A stretch of DNA of 64,000 bases from Ichthyophis bannanicus (taxonomy: Eukaryota > Chordata > Amphibia > Gymnophiona > Ichthyophiidae), in the NCBI GenBank assembly GCA_033557465.1, contig CM066043.1, forward strand, positions 109,420,278 through 109,484,277. The letters are read 5' to 3'. Both the position numbers and the translations under genes were made by a program. Numbering within the stretch: position 1 is the first letter of the stretch; every line of letters begins with the position of its first letter. Below are positions 44,721-54,625 of the stretch, piece after piece. Under the pieces are notes generated by a model that worked only from the letters and a program-made list of their open reading frames with translations, did no database searches and had not been told where the DNA came from.

Positions 44721-45690
44721 CAAGCAGGGGTGGCCCAAGAGGGGTGCGGGGCCATGTGCGGAGAATCGGTGCGGGGCCTCATTTGCATAAATATTTGCAT
44801 AATGTTACCATACACTAACTTTAGTAAACATGCCCCTTAATGAGTGTATGGATAAAGAAAGACTAAAAGATTTTTACATTACTATAACCAAGTGCCAACC
44901 GCCAGGCACATTAGGAACTACTACAAACACTGCCCATTTAGAACCCATAGCAAAACCCGCCGTATCCTAACAGCACTACCAGGACTGACAAAGCACCATA
45001 CTCTACCTATCAAAAGGAAACACTGCAAATATTAAACCAATACATTTCAGAGAATAACAATACATGACCTACTGGGGAAAGAGAACAAGTGGCAATGTCA
45101 AATAGGAATTACATAAACAGAATACCTCAGCTCAGTTACACATGCAGAACATAGACCATCACCAAACAAGGAATCACAATTTAGAAACAGGAAGACAATA
45201 ATTAAACTGGGAACCCCAAAAGCCAAACTTGAAATGTAAAACAACACTGTAGAAATAAAACTATAAATTAATTTCCTCTTGTACTAAATAAAGCACAGAC
45301 GTTAATGATGCACATTTCCCAGAGCTGACATATTCCAGTTAATAAATTCAAAATAAAGAGATATTTTTCTACCTTTTGTGCATTTTTTTCAGTTGCAATT
45401 GCTCCAGCCACTTTCTTCTGGTTTCTTCATATCTTCTGCTAACTCTCCATCGTCTGCTGTCCATTTGTCCTTTCTTCTCTCTTTTAGTTTTTTTCCATTC
45501 TCTCTCTACATCTGCTTTAACATACTAATCTTTAACGTTTTGCTCTTTCCTGATTCCTATTTCATCCACTCAAATTTTACCCCTCCATCCTCAATCCTCA
45601 CTTACTCTCCCAATATCCGGCCAATTGTAGCTTTGTCTTCCCTCCCACACAAAATATTTGTTCCCTCTCCATTTCACTCTCCCAGCTCCA
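44721..45690. mobile_element. Insertion in DIRS-5, possible hAT start
   Basis: DIRS-5 gag breaks at about 44720. The next bases, CAGGGGTGGCCCAAGAGG, look like a hAT terminus, but no complementary end was found before 47417. AT-rich DNA without ORFs follows to about 45380, then CT-rich sequence. Confidence 0.35.
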
Positions 45691-46912
45691 TCCCATTCTA
45701 ATCCTCCCCCAACATCAGCTCCCTTCTAGTTCCAGCCCCACCCAGCATCCATTCCCTTCTAGTCCCCGTATCAGCCCATTTCCAGTCCTAGCTCCCCATC
45801 AGCCCATTTCCAATCCTATCCTAGCCCCACCATCAGCCTATTTCCAGTCCTAGCTCCCCCATCCATTTCCAGTCCTATCCGAGTCCCTCCATCAGCCCAT
45901 TTCCAATCCCAGTCCCCCATCAGCCCATTTCTAGTCCTTTCCTAGCCCCACCATCAGCCCATGTCAAATCCTAGCTCCCCTCCACTCAGCCCATTTCCAA
46001 TCCAAGCCCCCCCATGAGCCTACTTCCGGTTCTAGCCCCTCCATGAGTCCTTTTCAATCCAAGCCCCCACCACAGCCCATTTCCAATCTTAGCACCACCC
46101 AACAGCCCATTTCCAGTCCTATCCTAGCCCTCCATCAGCCCATTTCCAGTCCTAGCTCCCTCCCCTCACAGCCCATTTCCATTGCAAGCCTCCCTCCCCA
46201 TCAGCTATTTGCAGTTCAAGCCCCATTCCACTCAGCCTATTACCAGTCCTAGCACCCATAGCCCCCTAAGCCCCCCATAACCCATTACCAATTCTAAGCC
46301 CCCATCAGCCCACTTCCAGTCCTAACCCCCCATCACCCCATTTTCAGTCTTAGCCCCCCCATAGCCTATTACCAGTCCTAACCCCCCCATCAGCCCATTT
46401 CCAGTCTTAGCCACCCCATAGCCCATTACCAGTCCTATCCTCCCCATCAGCCCATTTGCAGTCTTAGCCCCCCAATAGCCATTACCAGTCCCTAACCCCC
46501 TCATCAGCCCATTTCCATTCATACCCCCCATAGCCCATTAGCAGTCCTAACCCCCCATCAGCCCATTTCCAGTCCTAGCCCCCCATAGCCCATTACTAGT
46601 CCTAACCCCCCCATCAGCCCATTTCCAGTATTAGCCCCCCCAGCCTATTACAAGTCCTGACCCCCATCAGCCCATTACCATTCCTAACCCCCATCAGCCC
46701 ATTACCAGTCCTAGCCACCCCATAGCCCATTACTAGTCCTAACCCCCCCCCCCCCATCAGCCCATTTCCAGTCCTGGCCTGCCCCCCATAGCCCATTACT
46801 AATCCTAACCCCCTCCATCAGCCCACTTCCAGTCTTAGCCCCCCATAGCCCATTACAGTCCTACCCCCCATAGCCCATTACCAGTCCTAACCCCCTCCCC
46901 CCATCAGCCAGG
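45690..46912. repeat. C-rich minisatellite, about 30-bp unit
   Basis: Imperfect tandem copies of CCCATCAGCCCATTTCCAGT followed by CCTAGCCCC, with alternation between CATCAGCCCATTTCC and CATAGCCCATTACC types. Over 1.2 kb. The minus-strand frames with MGGLGLVMGYGG-type repeats are translations of this array, not genes. Confidence 0.92.
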
Positions 46913-47105
46913 TAGATTAAAAAATATGGCGGCTGCTGCTGCAGTGGTAGCGGCAGAATCAAGCATCCCGCGGGGCCCCACCTGCCCAGCACTGTGGCAT
47001 CAGTCCAAATAGATTTTTTAAAAAATGGCTGCCGCCGCCGTGGCAGCAGCAGAATCAAGCATCCCGCAGAGCCCCCCCTGCCCAGCACAGCCCTCCCTGC
47101 AGCAT
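46913..47105. repeat. Two-copy tandem repeat rich in GCC/GGC triplets
   Basis: Two roughly 100-bp copies, each with AAAAAATATGGCGGCTGC- or AAAAAATGGCTGCCGCC-type starts followed by GCAGAATCAAGCATCCCGC and CCTGCCCAGCAC. Confidence 0.8.
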
Positions 47106-47416
47106 CAGCTCCGAAAGCGTGGGTTTTTCAGAGCCGCGAAGGGAGAGTTTCCCTTTCTCGCGGCTCTGTTAATTCCGCCAGGGCTGATGCGAGAGAGAAG
47201 CTCTCCCTTTTCCCCGAGAGACGAGGACATGCATCCAAAGGGCTCCGTGGAAAAAGGAAGACTGAGCATAGCAGCACCCTTGGGCGGGAAGAGGACCACA
47301 CATGCGTGGCAACAATCCCAAAGGCTTTCTTTGAAAACTGGGGAATTGCTCCATGCAGGCTCCTCGGTGCCGATATCACCCATAAGTGAGGACTGACTTC
47401 CTGCTTGTTCCTGGAG
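47106..47416 (-). mobile_element. DIRS 5' terminal fragment
   Basis: Minus-strand start at 47416 (ATTCTCCAGGAACAAGCAGG) followed by the leader with CCAAGGGTGCTGCTATGC, very similar to 42530-42687. It ends abruptly near 47110 next to the GC-rich repeat. A solo 5' end in DIRS-5. Confidence 0.7.
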
Positions 47417-48107
47417 AATGTAAAATCTGCAGTTAATGAGCCACTATCTTTACAGAAAGCATAGCACATTGGTATAGTCTCTTCTCCATCATGTATAGGT
47501 CTTCATGGTCCTTGCCTGGAGGTGCATTTGTCTGGAGCTTAGATTCGTTGTACTTGATGGCCACTTCTGATACCATTGACTGGTAAGGTAACTGTGAAAC
47601 GTCATAGCCTGGTGCTAAGAGTACCTTCTATTTAACCTCTGTGTCTGGAAGCCGGTGGAATTAAAGATGGGATTTTCCAGATGAAGAATTGGAGATTCTG
47701 AAGTAATTGGTGGACTGGTAGTACCATTACTTCTCTAGGAGTGTCTGAGTTGATTCAGGGATAGGGTTTTTAATATCCTTTGGATAAATTTAGGGTAGGA
47801 GTAGTAGTCATTCTGTTCCTGTGATGTTGTTTCCTCTGATTGCTGATGGTGTTCTGTGATAGGTGCTTTCTTTTACATCTGGATCCCAGTCATGGGAGCA
47901 AAGAATGCTCTAAAGGCGAGTGGTAACTGTCATAGTTCAGTGTGTGGTAGATATATGGAGACTAATTTTCCTGGGACTGGATGGATGGTCTGGAAAAATA
48001 TTCTAGCTGTTGACGTTTGCTGTATGAGCTTGGCCATACAACTACTGAAAAGTAGAATCTCTGGAGAGGAACACAGGAACCAAGACACACAAGTGCAGAG
48101 AAGTCCT
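47417..48107 (-). pseudogene. DIRS-5 gag-like gene, central part
   Basis: Minus-strand reading gives VLLAPGYDVSQLPYQSMVSE followed by VAIKYNESK, aligning with the YRVPPCPGFQKTQLPHHSIVVESAIRRIRSAK-type domain of DIRS-4. Broken by stops. It joins the gag C-terminus at 44415-44720 once the intervening insertion is set aside. Confidence 0.55.
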
Positions 48108-48281
48108 AAAGAACATAAGAACATAAGATATGCCATATTGGGTCAGACCAAGGTCCATCAAACCCAGTATTCTGTTTCCAACAGTGGCCAATCTAGGTCA
48201 TACGTACCTAGTAGTTTCCCCAAGGGACACAGGTTCCACAATGCTTGTATTGGTTCAAGCATTGATATCCTGGGTCCCTTC

Positions 48282-51040
48282 TTAATAATGGTTTATGGAC
48301 CTTTCCTCCAGGAACTTGTCCAAACCTTTTTTAAACCCAGCTACACTAACAGCCTTTACTACATCCTCCGGTAACAAATTCCAGAGTTTGATTACACGTT
48401 GAGTGAAAAAATATTTTCTTTTATTAGTCTTAAATAGTTTACCCTGTAGCTTCATTGCATGTCCCCTAGTCTTTCTATATTCTGATAAGGTAAACAATCG
48501 ATCTACGTTTACCCGTTCCACTTCGTTCATTAATTTATAGACTTCTATCATATCTCCCCTCAGCCGTCTCTTTTCCAGGTTAAAGAGCCCCAACCTTTTT
48601 AGCCTTTCTTCATAGGAGTATCCTTCCATCCCCTTTACCATTTTGGTGGCTCTTCTCTGAACCTTTTCTAAAATCGCTATATCCTTTTTAAGATACGGCG
48701 ACCAGAATATCTTTTGTTTTATTTTCCATTCCTTTCCTTATCATACCTAGCATTCTATTTGCTCTCTTGGCCGCCGCTGCACACTGCGCCGAGGGTTTTA
48801 ACATGGTATCCACAATGACGCCTAAATCTTTTTCCTGGGTGGTGGTTTCTAATGTGGAACCTTGCATCGTGTAACCATAGTTTGGGTTGTTCTTCCCTAG
48901 GTGCATAACCTTGCACTTGTCCACATTAAATTTCACCTGCCATTTTGATGCCCAGTCTTCCAATTTATCAAGATCCTCTTGCAATTTTCCACAATCCTCT
49001 TGGGTTTTAACAACTTTAAATAGTTTTGTGTCATCTGCAAATTTGATAACCTCACTCGTTATTCCACTTTCCAGGTCATTTATGAATATGTCAAAAAGCA
49101 GCGGACCCAGCACAGATCCCTGGGGTACACCACTATTCACCTTTCTCCATTGGGAAAACTGGCCATTTAGCCCTACCCTCTGCTTTCTATCTTTTAACCA
49201 GTTCCTGATCCACAATAGTACACTGCCTCCTATCCCATGACTCTTTAGTTTTGCCAAAGGTCTCTGATGAGGGACCTTGTCAAAGGCTTCCTGAAAGTCC
49301 AGATACACAATATCAACTGACTCACCTTTGTCCACCTGATTATTCACTCCTTCAAAGAAACATAACAGATTAGTAAGACAAGATCTTCCTTGTCTAAAGC
49401 CATGTTGGCTGTCTCCCATTAGGTCATGACTATCTACATGCTGAGTAATTTTATTCTTTATGATGGTTTCTACCATTTTTCCCGGTACTGACGTCAGGCT
49501 CACCGGTCTGTAGTTTCCTAAATCAGCCCTGGAACCCTTTTTAAAAATTGGTATTACATTGGCGATTCTCCAATCTTCAGGTATTAGAGATGATTTTAAT
49601 GATAGTTCACAGATTACTAATAGCAGGTCTGCAATCTCGTATTTCAGTTCTTTCAACACCCTTGGATGTATACCATCCGGCCCAGGTGATTTGCTACTCT
49701 TTAGTTTATCTAATAGTTGTAATACATCTTCCCGATATATCGATCTTTCCTTCAATTCTTCCGCACCTTTAAATACCACTTCAGTCATGGGTAACATCCC
49801 TACATCTTCCTCAGTAAAGACTGAAGCAAAGAATTCATTCAATCTCTCCGCTATCGCCTTGTCGCCTCTTAGTGCTCCTTTAACCCCTTTATCATCTAAT
49901 GGACCAACTGACTCTCTCACAGGTTTTTTGCTACGAATGTACTTGAAAAGGTCTTTACTTCGCGTTTTTGCTTCCGCAGCAAGCTTCTTCTCAAATTCTC
50001 CCTTTGCCTGCCTTATCAATGCCTTGCATTTGACTTGCCAGTGCTTGTGCTGTTTCCAGGTTTCGTCGTTTGGCTCTTTTTTCCATTTCCTCTCTAACCT
50101 CACCTTTAAACCATGCTGGCAGTTTTTTGGACTTCCTTCCACTTTTCTTAAAGCATGGAATACAGCTGGTCTGGGCTTCCAAGATAGTATTTTTCAACAA
50201 CAGCCAAGCCTGATGTACGTCTTTAACCTTTGCAACTGCTCCTTTTAGTTTTTTCTTAACTGTTTTCCTCATTTTATCATAGTCTCCCTTTCGAAAGTTA
50301 AAAGGTAGTACTGTGGATTTCCTTACTATCCCTCCTCCACTAATTAAATCAAAGGCGATCATGCTATGATCACTATTGCCAAGTGGCCCCAACACCCTTA
50401 TCTCTTGCACTAGATCTGGTGTTCCACTAAGGACTAGGTCTAATATGGCTTTCCCTCTGGTTGGTTCATGAACCAGCTGCTCCAAGAAGCATTCCTTGAT
50501 TTCTTTGAGCATTTCATCATCCATTTGGTCATTCTGGCCAGGTGCTCGATAGTACACTCCCACTGCCATTGCCTTCCCCCTTTTATATGGAATTTCAATC
50601 CATATAGATTCTACAGCAGATTTTGTTTCCTGCAAAACTTTAATCCTTTCTGAGTCAATGCCCTCTCTAACATAGAGCGCAACCCCTCCACCAATTTGAT
50701 CAGCTCTATCATTACGATATAGTTTGTACCCAGGTATCACAGTGTCCCACTGGTTGTCCTCCTCCCACCATGTCTCTGATATTCCAATCATATCTAACTT
50801 TTCATTTAGTGCTATATATTCTAACTCTCCCATCTTATTCTTTAGACTTCTAGCATTTGCATACAAGCATTTTAGAGAATGTATTTTATTCATGTTAATT
50901 TGGCTATTGTTAGACATGGGTAAATTGGGATCTTTAAGCTCTGTCTGCTCCATACTTGAGGGCATTTGGGCTACTTTACTCTTTTGTGGAACCTCTCTGC
51001 TTTTGGTAGTATCCTTCAAGGATACATTCTTCCGAACCAT
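48282..51040 (-). pseudogene. CR1 ORF2: endonuclease, RT and C-terminal domain
   Basis: The first block (49991-51040) encodes the AP endonuclease from YANARSLKNKMGELEYIALN through GISETWW (catalytic Glu) to SDHSMIAFDL. The GDFN block is missing relative to 54950-54970, so the endonuclease has an internal deletion near 50490. The second block (48688-50142, 484 codons) is [93 protein letters not shown] and KFADDTKLF. The third block (48282-48641) is the C-terminus. A frameshift near 50085 and a deletion near 48707 break it. Confidence 0.88.
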
Positions 51041-51075
51041 CCGCTCTTGGGCGACTGTCGGCTTTCCCCTAATAT

Positions 51076-51996
51076 CTAGTTTAAAAGCTGCTCTATCTCC
51101 TTTTTAAAGGTTAATGCCAGCAGCCTGGTTCCATCCCGGTTAAGGTGAAGCCCATCCCTTCGGAAGAGCCCCTCCTTTCCCCAGAATGTTCCCCAGTTCC
51201 TAACAAATCCAAAACCCTCATCTCTGCACCATTGTCTCATCCACGCATTGAGACTCCGGAGCTCTGCCTGCCTTTTGGGTCCTGCGCGTGGAACAGGAAG
51301 CATTTCGGAAAATGCTACCATGGAAGTTCTGGATTTCAACTTCCTACCTAAAAGCCTAAATTTTGCCTCCAGAACCTCCCTACCACATTTTCCTATGTCA
51401 TTGGTACCGACATGTACCAAGACAGCAGACTCCTCCCCAGCACAATCTAAGACTTTATCTAGGTGGCGCGTGAGGTCCGCTACCTTCGCACCAGGCAGGC
51501 ATGTTACCAGGCGATCCTCACGTCCACCAGCCACCCAGCTATCTACATGCCTAATGATTGAATCACCAACATTAACGGCTGTCCTAACCCTTCCCTTATG
51601 GGCACATGGCCCTGGAGAAACTTCGTCGGTGCAAGAGGGTTTTACATCATCTGGAGGACAGGTCCTAGTTACAGGATCACTTCCTGCCACACCAGGGTGA
51701 TACTCTCCTGTCACGTGACCTCTCTCCTCCATGGCAACAGGGGTGCTGCCAGACTGGAGGTGGGACTTCAGGACTATATCCCTGTAGGTCTCGTCTATGT
51801 ACCTCTCTGTCTGTCTTATGTTTTCCAAGTCTGCTACTTTAGCCTCTAGAGAACGGACTCGTTCCCTGAGAGCAAAGAGCTCCTTGCACCTAGTGCACAC
51901 GTAAGACCTCTCACCAACTGGGAGAAAATCATACATGTGACACTCAATGCAAAAGACTGGAAAGCCCCCATCCTGCTGCTGGACTGCTGTCTGCAT
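51076..51996 (-). CDS. CR1 ORF1 protein: zinc-binding, coiled coil and SGNH-type esterase
   Basis: 306 codons, no internal stop. Residues about 16-44 have paired cysteines (C-x2-C-HMY...C-x2-C), a small zinc-binding module. Residues 45-65 (LRERVRSLEAKVADLENIR) are a coiled coil. From about 140 an esterase of the SGNH type: VGDSIIRHVD (block I with Ser), then VLVHVGTNDIGK (Gly-Asn block) and RDGLHLNRDG (Asp-His block). Known CR1-group ORF1 proteins share this order and bind nucleic acid and lipid. It lies just upstream of ORF2 (51040) with a short overlap on the coordinates. Intact, so recently active or recently copied. Confidence 0.9.
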   Translation of the reverse strand: MQTAVQQQDGGFPVFCIECHMYDFLPVGERSYVCTRCKELFALRERVRSLEAKVADLENIRQTERYIDETYRDIVLKSHLQSGSTPVAMEERGHVTGEYHPGVAGSDPVTRTCPPDDVKPSCTDEVSPGPCAHKGRVRTAVNVGDSIIRHVDSWVAGGREDRLVTCLPGAKVADLTRHLDKVLDCAGEESAVLVHVGTNDIGKCGREVLEAKFRLLGRKLKSRTSMVAFSEMLPVPRAGPKRQAELRSLNAWMRQWCRDEGFGFVRNWGTFWGKEGLFRRDGLHLNRDGTRLLALTFKKEIEQLLN

Positions 51997-52020
51997 CTTA
52001 GTTTTAAGTTTGTGTCTAGA

Positions 52021-52620
52021 TCTTTAAGTTCTTACTTACTAGGGGTTGCTATGGGTATTTATACCAATAAAACTGTACCCAATACGTTTAATATACCTTG
52101 TTCACCTGAAGCTTAATTAATCTCAGGTCCTTAGTGTATGACTGATTTGGGTAATGAGCTTCACCTGAAAGCACATCCTGTCTTTTAAGATGTGTAAGTA
52201 CCTATAAAGCTATGATTATCCCAGGGGTGGGTGGGTGTGGGGAGGGAGGGAGGGAGGGAAATAACACTTATTAAAAGAGGGCTGCTACACAGTACCCTGT
52301 CTTGTGCTGCTGAGGTAAGCTAAATTCTGATTTGATTTAAATTATAGCTCTTAGCTGCTGCTAGGCTCTAACTTCTTATGAAATTTAAACTACAAGCTCT
52401 CTGCTGGGTACTAAATTTAACCAGAAAGCTCTCTTCTGTGTGTTAAATTTAAACTAAAAGTACTTTGCTGTTACTTGGCCCTGAGTGACTATTAAATTTA
52501 AACTACAAGCTCTCTGCTGGGTATGAAATGTAACCAGAAAGCTCTACTCTGTGTTTTAAATTCAAACTTTAATTGCTGCTACTAGGCCCTAACTGATCCA
52601 ACAAAAAACAGTGGGTTCAC
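52021..52620. repeat. CR1 upstream region with 113-bp tandem repeat
   Basis: AAATTTAAACTACAAGCTCT recurs at 52381 and 52494, giving a 113-bp unit present just over twice; a partial third copy precedes it. The unit also contains AACCAGAAAGCTCT. It lies upstream of CR1 ORF1 in element orientation and could be part of its 5' untranslated region. A (GGGA)n tract is at about 52234-52258. Confidence 0.6.
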
Positions 52621-53214
52621 AGATTAAGTAGCTTTAATACAAAGTATTCTTTTTAGAAAATTACCAGAAGTATATACTCACAGTTGCAGATTTCTCTCCA
52701 GAAGTAACAGTCCCCCTTTCTAGTCCTTCAAGACAGTCGTCTTTTAGCTGGAGGAGGGCTCCAAGTACACAGGTTCCATCTGAGATGTCACCAGAAGTGT
52801 GGCTGCATTGCCCTGCTCATCTAGCACTTCAGTTAATATTATACATTCTAATTTTCCCATCTTAAGCAATAACAAGCAGAGGGGGGGATAAAAGGCCAGG
52901 GATAGAGGAACAATTTACTTATGGGGTGAGCAGGTACAAATCTGGACCTCATTCTTTCTTCCTCTATCTTTTCTCCTTTGCCCAAGATACTTTCTCCCCC
53001 TTTCCACCCCATTCCAGATAGCCCCCAAGCTCAACCTACCTTCCTTCCCCACACTGATACATATTCCATTTTTCCTCTAATAGTAGAAAATAAATTATCC
53101 AGACACACAAGCTGAAAAAGTAATATTTTTATAATGTACAATAAAGTGTGCATTTAAGATGCAAAACTAAGAATATTTGTGCAAATATAATTCAATTATT
53201 ACAGAATTCTGTAT
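52621..53214. other. No gene seen
   Basis: No ORF. A stretch at about 52828-52866 weakly matches the CR1 endonuclease start at 50805-50845, possibly a tiny CR1 fragment. Confidence 0.4.
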
Positions 53215-54594
53215 TACCATAGAACTACTACTACTACTATTAAACATTTATAAAGCGCTACAAGGCATACGCAGCACTGTACAAACACAGACAGAGACAG
53301 TCCCTACTCGTCAGAGCTTACAATCTAATCAAGACAACCAAGACAAAAGATAGGCAATAAGGATAGAATAGGGAAGGGTAAGGAGACACAAGGAAACAAG
53401 GGATCAGGATCCAAAAGTAGTCTCAAAGAAGTGAGCCTTTAGCATAGATTTGAAAGGAGCAGAGATGAAGCCTGACGTACAGACTCAGGAAGTTTGTTCC
53501 AGACATAAGGAACAGCAAGGTGAAAGGAGCGAAGTCTGGAGTTAGCAGTGGGAGAAAATGGCAAAGAGAGAAGCAAAACAGTAGAAGAGCGGAGGTTCAC
53601 GAGGAAGGGTGCATGAGGAGAGGAGAGAGGAAAGGTAATGAGCAGAAGAATGAATGCACTTAAAGGTCAGAAGGAAGAGTTTGAATTGGATACGGAAATG
53701 GAAGGGAAGCCAATGAAGTGACTTGAGAAGAGGGGTTATATGAGTATATCAAGGATGGTGAAAGATTAGTTGTGCAGCAGAGTTCTGAATAGATTGAAGG
53801 GGAGAGAGATAACTCAGTGGGAGACCAGCAAGGAGGTTGCAACAGTTGAGACGGGGAGTAATTAGAGCGTGGAAAGTGTTGAAGAATTTTGTTAATGTTA
53901 TAGAGAAAGAAACTACAGGTTTTAGCTATCTGTTGGATATTTGAGGAGAAGGAAAGGGAGGAATAAAAAATAACACCAAGGTTACGGGCTGAAGAAACAA
54001 AGCAGAAGAGTTAACAACAGAGATAGAAAAAGGAGGCAGGGGAGAGGAAGGCTTAGGGAGAAAAATAAGAAGTTTGGTTTTGTTCATGTTTAATTTCAAA
54101 TGGCAGTGAGACATCCAGGTGGCTATGTCAGACAGGAGAGATACAGGCCTGGAGTGTCGGAGAAATATCAGGTGTAGAAAGATAGATCTGAGACTTGTCA
54201 GCATAAAAATGATACTGACATCCATGGGAGAAGTTGAGAGCAACAAGGGACTGGGTGTAGAGAGAAAAGGAGAGGGCCCAAAACAGACCATTGGGGTATA
54301 CCAATTGAGAGAGGGATAGCAGTAGAGAAGGAACCACCGGAACAAACACTGAAAGAGCAATTGGAGAAATAAGAAGATAACCAAGTCAGGACAGAGCCCC
54401 TAAAACTAAGTGAGGATAATGTGTCAAGGAAGTGGTGGTGGTCAACAGTATCAAAAGCAGCAGAAAGGTCAAGAAGGATAAGAATAGAGCAGAGGCACTT
54501 AGATTTAGCAACAAGTCACAGAGACTTTGGCAAGTGCTGTTTCAGTAGAATGTTTAAGGGGCGAAAGCCAGACTGGAAAGGATCCAGAATAGAT
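53215..54594 (-). pseudogene. L2-clade LINE, RT and 3' end (part 1)
   Basis: Minus-strand frames give the L2-clade RT: FQSGFRPLKHSTETALAKV (54540-54590), a degraded [19 protein letters not shown] (about 54425-54480), a [17 protein letters not shown] block (catalytic ADD changed to ADK) and ATWMSHCHLKLNMNKTKLL. Then a C-terminus with AAQLIFHHPSYSHITPLLKSLHWLPF and the 3' end with AAAGCGCT and (TAG)n. Frames shift several times. The upstream half is at 63744-64000. Confidence 0.8.
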
Positions 54595-54625
54595 AGAATA
54601 TATAGCACTAAATGAGAGGTTAGAT

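Larger units (their letters stand above)
48108..52020 (-). mobile_element. CR1 LINE, most complete copy, both ORFs present
   Basis: About 3.9 kb on the minus strand, from a 5' end beyond ORF1 (start 51996) to the family tail at 48108 (AAGAACATAAGAACATAAG on the plus strand). ORF1 is intact. ORF2 is open in long pieces. Compared with other copies, about 70 bp are missing near 48707 (after the GATACGGCGACCAGAAT block). It is inserted in or beside DIRS-5. Confidence 0.9.

Noticed and set aside
45690..46912. CRISPR-like array
   Set aside because: Repeats are contiguous and imperfect with no unique spacers, and the window is vertebrate-like.
46322..47088. Gly/Met/Asn-rich repeat proteins on the minus strand
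   Set aside because: Translations of the C-rich minisatellite; the periodicity is that of the DNA repeat.
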